DNA of 41,357 bases from an uncultured Clostridia bacterium (GCA_910579745.1 CAJTVH010000022.1:1-41357), one strand, 5' to 3'; positions 1 to 7,926 are shown, counted from the stretch's first letter. A program made the numbers and translations. Notes: generated from the sequence alone by a model not told the origin.

Positions 1-2
1 CA

Positions 3-404
3 GATAACATGAGAGTAGAACTGTGTATATCCACAATAGAAAATGCCTTTAAAGCATTCCCGTCTATCAGCGGAGCAATTATCCACAGTGACCGTGGGAG
101 CCAGTATACAAGCGCATCCTACAGGGAAGAGTTAAAGCACTACGGGATCGTGCAGAGTATGAACAGCGATGGCGGAAGATGCCATGATAATGCACGTTGT
201 GAAGCCATGTGGGCAAGGATGAAGGAGGAACTGCTGTATGGAAGATATAATACAAAGAAAATGACAATCGAGGAACTTAAAACCCTGATATGGAGATACT
301 TTATTATCTATTGGAACAATCGGAGGATATGTTCAGCCAATGGCGGTTTGCCTCCAATGCTCAAAAGGAAACAGTATTATGAATCACTGGGGCAGGCAGC
401 TTAA
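3..404 (+). mobile_element. IS3-family transposase (OrfB) C-terminal part, cut by window edge
   Basis: The reading frame is open to the left window edge, so only the C-terminal ~134 residues of the DDE integrase domain are visible. The motifs HSDRGSQYTS, SMNSDGGRCHDNARCE and WNNRRICSANGG are typical of IS3-family OrfB: the second catalytic Asp lies in HSDRGSQY and the Glu in the DNARCE region. IS3 elements make this protein by programmed frameshifting from an upstream OrfA, which would lie outside the window. The gene ends with TAA at 404. Relaxase coding sequence resumes by about 430-441, so the right end of the insertion sequence should lie between 405 and 441. The element appears to have inserted into, and truncated, the relaxase gene that follows. 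The family is clear; the exact IS name is not. Confidence 0.9.
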
Positions 405-428
405 AGATTTCGTGAAGAAAAAGTGTAA

Positions 429-1641
429 AGGGATATTGACAATATCAATAATTTAAGAAAAGTAAGCGACTTTATTTGTGAGGAAAACGGAATTTCTGTT
501 ATTGAAAAAGAGCCTCAAAACCAACGTGAAAATCTAAAGAAGAGCATTGATAATGCTGTCTTAAATTCAAATAATTTTGATGACTTTTTAGGTTATATGC
601 AATCCCAAAAATATGAAATAAAGAGAGGTAAATATCTTTATTTTAAAGGTGAAAAAAACAAAATGTTTTTTAATACAAAGCTTTTAGGTACGGCATATAC
701 AGAGAAAAGTATCAGAAAAAGAATCGAAAATCATATAGAAATTAAAAACCATAAAATACATATTTACGATGATAAAATCGTGAAAATGTCGTACAGAAAA
801 AGGCTTAAATTATCTATTGATAATACTCTGAAAACCGCAGAGAATTATGATGATTTTCTTAGACTTTTACGTTCTGAGGATTATGAAATTAAATTCGGAA
901 AACATATTGCCTTTAAGCATATTACAGGCAGTCGGTTTATTAGGGCTGAAAGTTTGGGAATTGAATACAGCGAAGATATGTTAAAGATGTATTTCATCAA
1001 TAATGAAGAATATCAAAAACTGAAAACGGAAATTGATGAAATAGGTTGATAGAATTATTGTTTCTGATAAAGCTTATAAAAATAAATACATTGAAAGTCA
1101 GAATGTGAATATCCAAATTCGTATCTTAAATTATCTGAATGAAAACGGAATTAAAAGCCTTGACGAATTAAACGCAAAACTTGAGAAATCTCAAAAGCAA
1201 GCCGTTATTAATAATCAGAATATCCAAAATATCAACACGCAGATTTCAGAAAAAAAGGAAATTATACACTCTCTTAGAATGTATTGGCAATATAAGCCTG
1301 TCGTTACAGAATTACGAAAAATAAAATCGCCCAATGAACAGGAACAATACAAAGCCAAAAATAAAAAGCAGCTTGACGGATATAATAAATCTGTTGAGAT
1401 TATCAACCGTTCCAAAAAGCCTGACGGAACAATTCCAAAAGCTGTTGATTTAAACCTTGAAATCGAAAAACTTGAAATGCTGAAAAATAGTATTATTGCC
1501 CGGCAAAATAAAGTTAAAGCCGAATTGTCAGTTTATGAAAATCTGAAATATAATATTAATCAGATTTTAAGCAAAGACAGCATACAAGAACAAACGCAGA
1601 AAAACAATAACAGAAAATTAAAACAGTCATTGCAGCTATAA
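429..1641 (+). pseudogene. Relaxase (MobP-type) C-terminal remnant, truncated by IS3 and frameshifted
   Basis: From about 432 the frame reads LRKVSDFICEENGISVIE, a signature of plasmid/ICE relaxases just after their catalytic domain. The N-terminal relaxase domain with the nicking Tyr and the HUH residues is missing; the IS3 end takes its place. The frame runs to a stop at 1047-1049. Homology then continues in another frame from about 1045 (DRIIVSDKAYKNKYIES, then the coiled-coil tail LNYLNENGIKSLDELNAKLE) to 1641. Removing one G of the GG at 1044-1045 joins the two parts as EIDEIVDRII, so a one-base insertion is likely. The tail is Lys/Glu-rich, as in known relaxases. The gene cannot nick DNA as it stands. 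Its presence marks the left part of the window as a dead mobilizable or conjugative element. Confidence 0.8.
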
Positions 1642-1645
1642 ACAC

Positions 1646-1676
1646 AAAACCTCCGGATTGATTATTTGGAGGTTTT
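1646..1676 (+). terminator. Hairpin terminator after relaxase remnant
   Basis: AAAACCTCC (1646-1654) pairs perfectly with GGAGGTTTT (1668-1676), five bases after the relaxase stop codon. The T-tract is only four bases, so strength is uncertain. Confidence 0.6.
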
Positions 1677-1679
1677 ATA

Positions 1680-1805
1680 CAGACGATGATTAAATATCAC
1701 CGTCTGTGCCGAGTGCGGCTGCGAAAGCAGCATATACCTTTATGCACGAGTGCGCATTCGCCGGAGGCTTATATATTCGGCGAATTTTAATCGCCGAATA
1801 TATAA
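1680..1805. other. Cluster of consecutive hairpins, GC-rich for this window
   Basis: Between the relaxase remnant and the convergent HTH_16 gene lies a non-coding block of successive inverted repeats. CAGACG/CGTCTG pair at 1680-1685 and 1701-1706. GCTGC-GAAA-GCAGC, with a GNRA-type loop, lies at 1718-1731. GCATA/TATGC pair at 1730-1734 and 1741-1745. A perfect 15-bp stem with a 7-nt loop lies at 1769-1783 and 1791-1805 (core TTCGGCGA/TCGCCGAA). The position beside conjugation genes would suit a transfer origin, a replication or recombination site, or a structured RNA. No family could be recognised. The remaining stretch to 2081 is AT-rich and shows only a small GGAAAA/TTTTCC hairpin at 2047-2061, just past the stop of the next minus-strand gene. 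Confidence 0.5.
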
Positions 1806-2081
1806 TAATATTTTTTCTTGATTTTCTGTATTATAGTAATTTTAAATTCTGTACTTTCAAATAATTCAATCTGGCATTTAAAATCTATTAAAATTTATCC
1901 TGTACCAATCCCACAAAAACTATTACCTCATATTAGGAAATCATTAAACAGTTAAACAAACTATTTGATGATTAATATATTCAGTTGTCAAGGAGCATTT
2001 TATTATTTAAAAACAGTAAAAATCCTATTGCGAAAAATACAGAAAGGGAAAAGTATTTTCCGCAAAACAGGCAATAATTAT

Positions 2082-2327
2082 TTAAGCTAAATTAAATTTC
2101 GTAATATTCATAATAAGTTTACTTTCCAGTCTGTGACGCAGTTCCTCATCAATGCACAAGTGTGGAATGCCTTGTTCATCATAGAGAGTTCTCATTGACA
2201 AAACGGCAATATAACCGTTATAGTGTTTTAATACTTTATCAATAGCACAGGAATTACCGTTTGCCGCTGACACAATTATAGAGAATGGAAGTAAGTTTTC
2301 TGGTGTATTGATTGGTGTATTATTCAC
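2082..2327 (-). CDS. HTH_16 conjugative-transposon protein (Tn916 Orf8-like)
   Basis: An 81-residue protein with the core VLKHYNGYIAVLS, YDEQG, PHLCIDEELRHRLESKL. It matches the helix-turn-helix conjugative transposon-like domain (HTH_16) carried by Tn916-family elements next to a sigma-like gene. Length is normal for the family, usually 70-90 residues. The start at 2327 overlaps the end of the upstream sigma-like gene by eight bases, a translationally coupled order also seen in Tn916 (orf7-orf8). The family's role is regulatory, probably in expression of excision genes. Here the xis and int genes that normally follow on this strand are absent, replaced by the relaxase debris, so the protein has no visible target. 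Identification is firm; activity is unknown. Confidence 0.85.
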   Translation of the reverse strand: MNNTPINTPENLLPFSIIVSAANGNSCAIDKVLKHYNGYIAVLSMRTLYDEQGIPHLCIDEELRHRLESKLIMNITKFNLA

Positions 2328-2741
2328 TACGTTTTCCCTCCATAAATTTTTTTAATTCTTTTAATATACTTGTACGTCTGTACTGAACAGTAGAGCGTAC
2401 CATATTAAGCTTATTCGCAATTTCTCTGTCGCTCATATCAAGAAAATATGAAAGAAGAATAATGTCACGCTTATGTCCGGGTAAATTTTTCAGAGCCTGT
2501 GCAATACTTTCATCATTTACGATTACATCACAGTTTAAAACACTGAATATATGCGTATCTGCAAAGTATGTATCATACACGCTGAGTTTGTCGATTTCTT
2601 TATTTGACAAATCTGAAAAAGTAACCTCACACATTCTGAGTTTGTTCAATTCTTTGTAATAATTGCGAAGTTCATTTTTAATATTTTTTTACAAAAACTG
2701 TCAAACGTATGGCGCTTATGTTCCTTATAGGAGTTTTCCAT
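2320..2741 (-). pseudogene. Sigma-70-like conjugative-transposon regulator (Tn916 Orf7-like), one-base frameshift
   Basis: The true start is the ATG at 2739-2741, preceded by GGAGGTGAG at 2746-2754, and it begins MENSYKEHKRHTFDSFCKK. After about 23 codons the frame shifts; homology resumes as NELRNYYKELNKLRMCE and runs to the stop at 2320. The A-run matching 2675-2679 has five bases; six would restore KKILKNELRNYYKEL, which fits the family exactly. The body carries a region-4-like helix-turn-helix (LPGHKRDIILLSYFLDMSDREIANKLNM overall; key piece DREIANKLNMVRSTV). In Tn916 the homologous Orf7 is a positive regulator of excision genes. Either the gene is dead or the base is an assembly error. 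A shorter product starting at the internal Met (2649) would lack the N-terminal helix. Confidence 0.8.
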
Positions 2742-2758
2742 TTTCTCACCTCCTTTCA

Positions 2759-3037
2759 CTATTGCAAAAGAAGGTTAATAAATTTCCCTTTCATCACTAC
2801 TACATCAAAAATCTTGTTTCTGCCAAAAAAAATAAAAATTTTTTTATATAAATGTAAAAATTCCGACAAAACATAAAAGTTTAGTCGGAATTTTGTATTA
2901 TAATATCTATTTAATTGAGTTGTTATATCAATTTCAAAAGTATAAGTGTTCGTTGAGAGGATTTGTGATTTTTCAAATAAAAATATATATTTATCACTTT
3001 TTCTAAGCAGTACCCCAAAATTTATAATCAATTGCAT
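2759..3037 (-). CDS. Possible leader ORF upstream of sigma-like gene (uncertain)
   Basis: A 92-residue open frame starting MQLIINFGVLLRKSDKY has a good ribosome site (GGAGG seven bases before the ATG at 3035-3037), better than expected by chance. The protein is low in complexity, rich in Phe, Tyr, Lys and Ile, and matches no family I recognise. Its 3' half runs through the hairpin at 2857-2894, so the sequence may really be a translated leader followed by an attenuator controlling the sigma-like gene downstream. Tn916 uses translated leaders and terminators upstream of its transfer genes, which makes this plausible. It could equally be a chance frame in AT-rich DNA. Confidence 0.3.
   Translation of the reverse strand: MQLIINFGVLLRKSDKYIFLFEKSQILSTNTYTFEIDITTQLNRYYNTKFRLNFYVLSEFLHLYKKIFIFFGRNKIFDVVVMKGKFINLLLQ
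2857..2894 (-). terminator. Hairpin terminator or attenuator
   Basis: AAAATTCCGAC and GTCGGAATTTT pair over 11 bp around a 16-nt loop. On the minus strand the stem is followed by a long T-rich tract, as in an intrinsic terminator. It lies between the leader ORF start and the sigma-like gene, so an attenuator role is possible. Confidence 0.55.
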
Positions 3038-3098
3038 AAAAAATTCCTCCAAACATCAGACGATATTCGGAGAAAAAATTTAGGTCTAATAAATAAAG

Positions 3099-3119
3099 CC
3101 TGCCACAGCGTTTGACAGG
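3099..3119 (-). terminator. Terminator after first KTR gene
   Basis: On the minus strand CCTGTCA pairs with TGGCAGG (one G-T wobble, 7-nt loop) and is followed by CTTTATTTATT. It lies 35 bases past the stop of the KTR gene at 3154. Confidence 0.55.
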
Positions 3120-3153
3120 ATTTTACCCAAATTATCGGCTCTGCGTCTTACAG

Positions 3154-3351
3154 TTACATTAGCTCCTGCGTCTTTGCGTCTGGCTCTTTAATAACAGTTA
3201 TATTAAATTGTTTTGCGTTTACTAAAGTTTCATTTTTACATTTCGGACAAAACAGCGGAAAATTTTTTAGTTCTGTATCTTCACGCAATTTTATCCTTGT
3301 TTTGTTATGACATATCGGGCATAATACCCATTGATTATTTTCATTTTGCAT
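3154..3351 (-). CDS. Cysteine-rich KTR protein, copy 1
   Basis: A small protein of about 65 residues with two CxxC pairs (CPICHNKTR and FCPKCKNE), the block LKNFPLFCPKC and the tail KEPDAKTQ. These are the hallmarks of the cysteine-rich KTR family found almost only in Tn916-like and related conjugative elements. The four Cys probably bind one zinc. The function is unknown. ATG at 3349-3351 is preferred because GAGGTG lies six bases upstream; an in-frame GTG at 3360 also exists. A second, diverged copy lies directly upstream, so the pair arose by duplication or by piling up of two elements. Confidence 0.85.
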   Translation of the reverse strand: MQNENNQWVLCPICHNKTRIKLREDTELKNFPLFCPKCKNETLVNAKQFNITVIKEPDAKTQELM

Positions 3352-3412
3352 ATATTTCACCTCAACATTATATAATGTGACGCATTTATATGCAGGATAC
3401 TCACATAAAATA

Positions 3413-3458
3413 ACGCAGAACCGATAACAGCAAATTATCTGTAATTACGGCTCTGCGT
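3413..3458 (-). terminator. Terminator after second KTR gene
   Basis: ACGCAGAACCG (3413-3423) pairs with CGGCTCTGCGT (3448-3458), 11 bp with one mismatch. On the minus strand it is followed by TATTTTATG. It lies 40 bases after the stop of the KTR gene at 3498. The right arm resembles the sequence encoding the C-terminal DAKTQ of the other copy, suggesting that the end of this copy was rearranged. Confidence 0.5.
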
Positions 3459-3497
3459 CAGGCGTCAGGCTCTACAATATTGTCAGGTGACATATGG

Positions 3498-3686
3498 TTA
3501 TTGCTGATATATTTTATTAACTATCTCCATATTTAAACATTTGACATTTACTATATTTTCCTGTTTGCATTTTGGGCAAAACAGCGGAAAATTTTCCAAT
3601 ACAGTATTCTTTTGTATTTTTATACGGGTTTTATTATGACATACAGGACAAAACAGCCATTCATTTTCTTGTTTCAATTTTTTCAC
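3498..3686 (-). CDS. Cysteine-rich KTR protein, copy 2
   Basis: The same family as the gene at 3154: CPVCHNKTRIKI, LENFPLFCPKC and two CxxC pairs for a probable zinc ribbon. It lacks the KEPDAKTQ tail and ends MEIVNKIYQQ. The frame begins with GTG at 3686, but AAGGAGT directly abuts that codon. A TTG nine bases after GGAG would give MKQENEWLFC, which aligns better with copy 1, so the start is uncertain. The gene is divergent from the XRE regulator at 3811, and the 124-bp space between them holds a small palindrome. Function unknown; carried by conjugative transposons. Confidence 0.8.
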   Translation of the reverse strand: MKKLKQENEWLFCPVCHNKTRIKIQKNTVLENFPLFCPKCKQENIVNVKCLNMEIVNKIYQQ

Positions 3687-3749
3687 ACTCCTTAAATAAG
3701 ATAATATTTTAAATATAAGTATATTTTGATTTATTTAGATAAATATATT

Positions 3750-3762
3750 GATATACTATATC
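3750..3762. promoter_or_regulatory. Candidate operator palindrome in divergent intergenic region
   Basis: GATATACTATATC is a perfect 13-nt palindrome midway between the divergent KTR and XRE genes. It is a reasonable binding site for the XRE repressor, but in AT-rich DNA such palindromes also arise by chance. Confidence 0.3.
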
Positions 3763-3810
3763 ATTTATATTTTATTGTTTGAGTTATAAAATGTAATAAA
3801 GTGATTTGTT

Positions 3811-4164
3811 ATGTCAAATAGACAGCATACTTATAATTTTAAACCATTGGGTCAAGCTATAAAAGACGCCCGCAAGGCAATGGGAATGACAAGAGAACAA
3901 TTAGGAGAGAAATTAAATCTTGCTCCCCGATACCTTGTGTCAATCGAAAACGAAGGACAGCATCCAAGTTTGCAGGTTTTTTATGAACTTGTAACCCTCT
4001 TTAATATATCGGTAGACCAATTCTTTTTTAAGCCAGTACCAAAACATTCAACACTTAGGAAACAAGTAGACAGCTTGATTGACAGTATATCCGAAAAAGA
4101 TTTACCGATTGTTGAAGCAACGGCAAGAGGAATTATAGAAACAAGGTCAGAAGTGGAAAATTAA
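3811..4164 (+). CDS. XRE-family transcriptional regulator (Tn916 Orf9-like)
   Basis: A 117-residue protein with an N-terminal HTH_3 domain at about residues 12-66: LGQAIKDARKAMGMTREQLG, LAPRYLVSIENEGQHPS, VFYELVTLFNISVDQFF. The start ATG follows a modest ribosome site. In Tn916 the matching Orf9 gene lies divergently from the excision regulators and is thought to repress them; the same arrangement is kept here relative to the KTR and sigma-like genes. The gene is intact and could still act, although most of the element it served is gone. It marks the right border of the recognisable Tn916-like debris; beyond it the genes look chromosomal. Confidence 0.88.
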   Translation: MSNRQHTYNFKPLGQAIKDARKAMGMTREQLGEKLNLAPRYLVSIENEGQHPSLQVFYELVTLFNISVDQFFFKPVPKHSTLRKQVDSLIDSISEKDLPIVEATARGIIETRSEVEN

Positions 4165-4195
4165 CATTTTTCCATTTCTTTTTCTTTACATCACT

Positions 4196-5098
4196 TTATA
4201 TAATAATATTTACAATAAATCCTGTACAAAGTGAAAAAACAATAACGAAAACAATATATAAAGCAAAATTTTTTACTCCGAGCACAATTTTTAAAGCACT
4301 TAAATTTGTAATTTTTGTTGACGGTCCTGTTATCATAAAGGAAGCAGCCGCACCCATACTCATACCGCTTGCAAGCCATTGCTGCAAAAGAGGAATCGTA
4401 CCTCCTCCGCAAACATAAAGAGGAACACCTATTGTTGCCGCCATAAGTACGCCAAAACCACGGTTATTTACAAATAAATTAGCAAAGGCTTCCTGTGGTA
4501 TATATCGTTGATATAATGCCGTTAAAATAATACCAATTAAAAACCACAAACCTGTTGCTTTTATATTTCTTCCTATATTTTTAAGAAGTCTTATAAACAT
4601 ATTAGGGTCTGTATCTCTGCTTGCTCTTTCAGAAAATCCTTTAAAATTAAAGAAATTTTTATTTTTATAAAATATCCTTACAAACAACCCAGCCGCAATT
4701 CCGCATAAAAAGCACTCAATAAATCTTATTGATAAAGCGGTTCGTCCAAGTGCGGAACTGTATATTAAGAGTTGAGGATTTAACAAAACAGACGACATCA
4801 TAAAAGCCGCAAGATAATCATCTTTCATACCTTTTTGAGAAAAGGTCGCCGCTATCGGAATTGTTCCATACATACAAAGCGGAGATAAAATTCCTAAAAA
4901 ACTTGCGGGAATAAGACCTATAATTCCCAAATGCTTTTCTTGAATATTTACAAAAATACTATGTATTTTATCCTTGCAAAACACAGATACAACTGAACCT
5001 ATTACAATACCCAATGCCCAATACGGCAGTATTTGTCTTAACTGTACTTCAAAATAATACCATAGATAAATAAATTCTCTTTGCAGTATTTCAGCCAT
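4196..5098 (-). CDS. Membrane permease of the ArsP/YraQ (DUF318) family
   Basis: A 300-residue integral membrane protein with about eight to ten hydrophobic segments. Two inverted halves each carry a Gly/Thr/Pro-rich re-entrant motif: LCMYGTIPIAATF near residue 75 and YVCGGGTIPLLQQW near residue 225, followed by MITGPSTKITNLSALK. This pattern is typical of the predicted permease family that includes ArsP, an exporter of methylated or organic arsenicals, and the uncharacterised YraQ. Each motif has a Cys beside the GT pair, as in ArsP-type proteins that bind soft ligands. The start lies four bases after the larB stop, so the two are co-transcribed, probably translationally coupled. Substrate here is unknown; linkage to larB could hint at a metal-related or organic-acid role. 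Confidence 0.8.
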   Translation of the reverse strand: MAEILQREFIYLWYYFEVQLRQILPYWALGIVIGSVVSVFCKDKIHSIFVNIQEKHLGIIGLIPASFLGILSPLCMYGTIPIAATFSQKGMKDDYLAAFMMSSVLLNPQLLIYSSALGRTALSIRFIECFLCGIAAGLFVRIFYKNKNFFNFKGFSERASRDTDPNMFIRLLKNIGRNIKATGLWFLIGIILTALYQRYIPQEAFANLFVNNRGFGVLMAATIGVPLYVCGGGTIPLLQQWLASGMSMGAAASFMITGPSTKITNLSALKIVLGVKNFALYIVFVIVFSLCTGFIVNIII

Positions 5099-5102
5099 TA
5101 AA

Positions 5103-5855
5103 TCACTCTCCTATATGATTTATCATACTTGCTGTATATCCAGCGCCAAAACCATTATCAATGTTTACAACCGTTACGCCGCTTGCACAAGAATTAAGCA
5201 TTGATAAAAGGGCTGAAACACCGCCGAATGAAGCCCCATAGCCAACACTTGTAGGAACAGCGATAACAGGGCAGTCAGCCATACCTCCTATAACGCTTGC
5301 CAACGCTCCCTCCATTCCTGCAACGGCAATGATTACTTTTGCTCTCATAATATCTTCTGAATGAGCGAGAAGTCTGTGTATTCCCGCAACACCTACATCA
5401 TATAATCTTACAACCTTATTTCCAAGTACCTCAGCTGTAAGCGCCGCTTCTTCCGCAATAGATATATCGCTTGTGCCTCCTGTTGCTACGACTATTGTTC
5501 CTTTAGTATCGGCTTTTGGAAATTCGCCCGCAACTCCTATGTTTCCTACTTCAAAATATTGTATATCAATAAAACTGTTTACAATATCACTTTTTTCTTT
5601 TGAAAGTCTTGTAATCAATATTGTTTTCTGTCCTTTGCCGACAAGAGCCTTTGCGATTTTTGCAATTTGTTCTCCTGTTTTTCCCGCACCGTAAATTACC
5701 TCACCAATGCCTTGACGAATTACCCTATGTGTATCAACTTTAGCAAAACCTAAATCCTCAAAAGGCTGATTTTTAAATTTAATCACTGCTTCGTCTATAT
5801 CAATTTTTCCGTTTGCAACCTGTTTCAAAATATTTTTAAGTTCATTCTGATCCAT
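5103..5855 (-). CDS. larB: LarB, nickel-pincer cofactor biosynthesis carboxylase/hydrolase
   Basis: A 250-residue protein: an N-terminal segment (MDQNELKNILKQV, VDTHRVIRQGIGEVIYGAGKT) followed by a PurE/AIR-carboxylase-like domain at about 90-245 with VVATGGTSDISIAEEAALTA, AVAGMEGALASVIGG and SCASGVTVVNIDNGFGAG. LarB acts on nicotinic acid adenine dinucleotide, carboxylating pyridine C5 and releasing AMP, the first step to the nickel-pincer nucleotide of lactate racemase-type enzymes. The Cys in NSCASG (about residue 223) fits the Cys that attacks the pyridine ring in characterised LarB. I chose ATG at 5853-5855 because AGGAG lies six bases upstream; a longer in-frame start at 5912 has no such site. 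No larA, larC or larE is in the window, so the partners must lie elsewhere. Confidence 0.9.
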   Translation of the reverse strand: MDQNELKNILKQVANGKIDIDEAVIKFKNQPFEDLGFAKVDTHRVIRQGIGEVIYGAGKTGEQIAKIAKALVGKGQKTILITRLSKEKSDIVNSFIDIQYFEVGNIGVAGEFPKADTKGTIVVATGGTSDISIAEEAALTAEVLGNKVVRLYDVGVAGIHRLLAHSEDIMRAKVIIAVAGMEGALASVIGGMADCPVIAVPTSVGYGASFGGVSALLSMLNSCASGVTVVNIDNGFGAGYTASMINHIGE

Positions 5856-5982
5856 AAAACACTCCTGTAAATTTGGTATAAAATACTTCTTTTTATTCAA
5901 AAATGCCGCCATAAAAAAATGATATATAGTATTATAGCGATATTTAATTTATTATTAAGAGGAAATTAAAATTATAAAGAAA

Positions 5983-6063
5983 TTATTTACTATTTATTAA
6001 AGCCTTTTTCAATCGACCATTTGGGTCTTTTACAAAAACAATTGCTGTAATAAGCAATAGCAT
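5983..6063 (-). CDS. 26-residue small protein, translationally coupled to the membrane gene upstream
   Basis: A short ORF beginning MLLLITAIVFVKDPNGRLKK. A hydrophobic start of about 11 residues is followed by a charged tail, so it is probably a small membrane-associated protein. It has a perfect AGGAGG site seven bases before its ATG. That site is also the last two codons of the upstream membrane gene (AGG AGG, then TAA), so its translation is tied to that of its neighbour. The strong site and coupled position support a real product; no family is known to me. Confidence 0.6.
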   Translation of the reverse strand: MLLLITAIVFVKDPNGRLKKALINSK

Positions 6064-6068
6064 AGATT

Positions 6069-6446
6069 TTACCTCCTGTTTAAAGGTATTCTTTCCGGAA
6101 TGGGAACAGTTTTTTCAATATGTTTAGCTGTCATTACCATAATCGCCCATACACCTGTTATCAAAACAGCCATACCTATACCGGATGTTGCCATTTCAAA
6201 AAGCATTTCTTGTGTACTTGCAGAATCAGCAGCATCTGTCAGAAATGGAAAGAAAGGTACAATCTCACCGTGCCAAACGTGTTCAAAAGCAAGAAGTGCT
6301 GAACCACCCCAAAGCATATTGTTAAGCCAGTTCATTTTTTCAATAAACATATTTTGCTCTTTACCTTCTTTATGATTTTTGTCTGCTTTCTTTTTTACTA
6401 TTGTTGTAACAATAGCTTCTGTTGCTGGTACTATAAAACAAGCCAT
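6069..6446 (-). CDS. Conserved membrane protein of unknown function
   Basis: A 125-residue protein beginning MACFIVPATEAIVTTIV. It has an N-terminal hydrophobic helix, a central segment with LNNMLWGGSALLAFEHVWHG and a second clear membrane helix (GIGMAVLITGVWAIMVM). The His residues of EHVWHGE could bind a metal or haem, but this is only suggestive. The start at 6446 has AAGGAGGGG nine bases upstream and is preferred over the upstream Met at 6479. The last codons (AGG AGG TAA) double as the ribosome site for the small ORF. It lies between a DUF362-containing gene and larB on the same strand and is probably in one transcript with them. Function is not known. Confidence 0.75.
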   Translation of the reverse strand: MACFIVPATEAIVTTIVKKKADKNHKEGKEQNMFIEKMNWLNNMLWGGSALLAFEHVWHGEIVPFFPFLTDAADSASTQEMLFEMATSGIGMAVLITGVWAIMVMTAKHIEKTVPIPERIPLNRR

Positions 6447-6471
6447 AATTAAGCCCCTCCTTAAATTTTTA

Positions 6472-7926
6472 TTAATCAATATTTACTAAATTATATTTTC
6501 TGCTGCCTAAACCAATTTTTTCAGCGTGTTCAAGCGTATGAATACCATTTCTTGATTCAATTCTTTCAATCAATGCTCCGCTTTCACTCTTATCTGTATT
6601 ATAAACAATATCAACACAAGCCTGGTCTAAAGCAACAGGGTCGTATGAAGCAAGAATACCGACATCGTTCATTTCGGGTTCTGCCGGATTTCCATCGCAG
6701 TCACAATCAACAGATAAATGGTTCATAACACTTATGTAAACAATTCCTCCATCGTTCTGTTTATTATTATGAACAGCCTGTGCCGCTTCTGCCATTGACT
6801 CTAAAAATTCATCCTGTGTACCGCCGTCCCAGCTTGTTTCACTGTGTCCACCGGAATGAATATACGTTTTTCCTTGACTTGACCCAATACCAATTGAGAT
6901 ATTTTTAATTGCACCGCCGAAACCACCCATAGCGTGTCCCTTAAAGTGAGAAAGCACAAGCATAGAATCATAGTTTTCATAATTTTTTCCTACAATATCA
7001 TATTTCAGATTTTCGGCTTTATCGCTTACAGGAATTTGAATTGAACCATTTTCGTCCATAATATCAACATCCGCGATAGCTGTAAATCCGTGGTCTTGTG
7101 CTACTTGTTTATGTAAAGCAGTTTCCGTTCTTGAACCGCCGTATGCAGTGTTACACTCTACTATTGTTCCGTTTACACTCTGTACCAAACCTTTTATAAG
7201 GTTAGGGTCAAGATAGTGTGTATTTCCTGCTTCACCTGTTTAAAGTTTTACAGCAACTTTTCCGGAGGGTGTAAACTTAAGTTGATTATAAATATTCATC
7301 AATGCCTCCGGTGAAATATCGGTTGTCATATAAACAACAGGGGCGTTTTCGTTTTTGTTTTCTGTTTTATTTTCGGTAATATTCTATGATACAATAGTTT
7401 TGTTTTCTTCATTTGCCCTTTTTGATGTAATTGTTATTGTCTGTGTATTTACATTCCAATCAACATCAAATCCAAAACTTTTCGCAATAAAACGAATTGG
7501 CAGCATTGTTCTTCCATTAATTACAGTGGGCGCTGTATCAAGGATATTTTCCGAATCATTGAGGTAAGCTGTTGTTGAATCTAAAGTAAGAACAATCTTA
7601 TTATTTTCATAATTAAGAGTTGTCTGACGTGCAGAGCCATTCCATTCAACACTTCCTCCAATTTCTTCAATAAGCGCACGAACAGGCACAAGTGTTCTTC
7701 CGTTTGCAATTACAGGTACTGTACCGTTTTCATCAATTTTAATTTTTTCTCCGTCAGCTGTCATAACAGGATTGTCAATCTGCATAATTATTTCCGATTT
7801 GCTTTCTGCCGCAAGTACTTCTTTTTTTACAGATGTATCAATTTTACCTGAAAACATAAAAGCGGCAGTACAAATAACAGTAATGGCGGCTGTAAAACAA
7901 AAACCTCTTTTTAATCTGTACTTCAT
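6472..7926 (-). pseudogene. Exported stalk-domain/DUF362 fusion protein with two in-frame stops
   Basis: One continuous frame of 485 codons encodes a signal peptide (MKYRLKRGFCFTAAITVIC), a copper amine oxidase N-like stalk domain (about 40-175; GRTLVPVRALIEEIGGSVEW, GRTMLPIRFIAKSFG), a short Asn/Glu linker and a DUF362 domain (VVYMTTDISPEALMNIY, LVLSHFKGHAMGGFGGAIKN, DPVALDQACVDI). It is interrupted by TAG at 7384-7386, in the linker, and TAA at 7240-7242, inside VKL-TGEAGN. The homology flows straight through both codons, so each is a point nonsense mutation and not a gene boundary. DUF362 proteins are poorly understood and often linked to iron-sulfur or redox genes. The stalk module is closely related to that of the flavodoxin gene at 8675, so the two come from one family of exported proteins. 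Confidence 0.85.
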
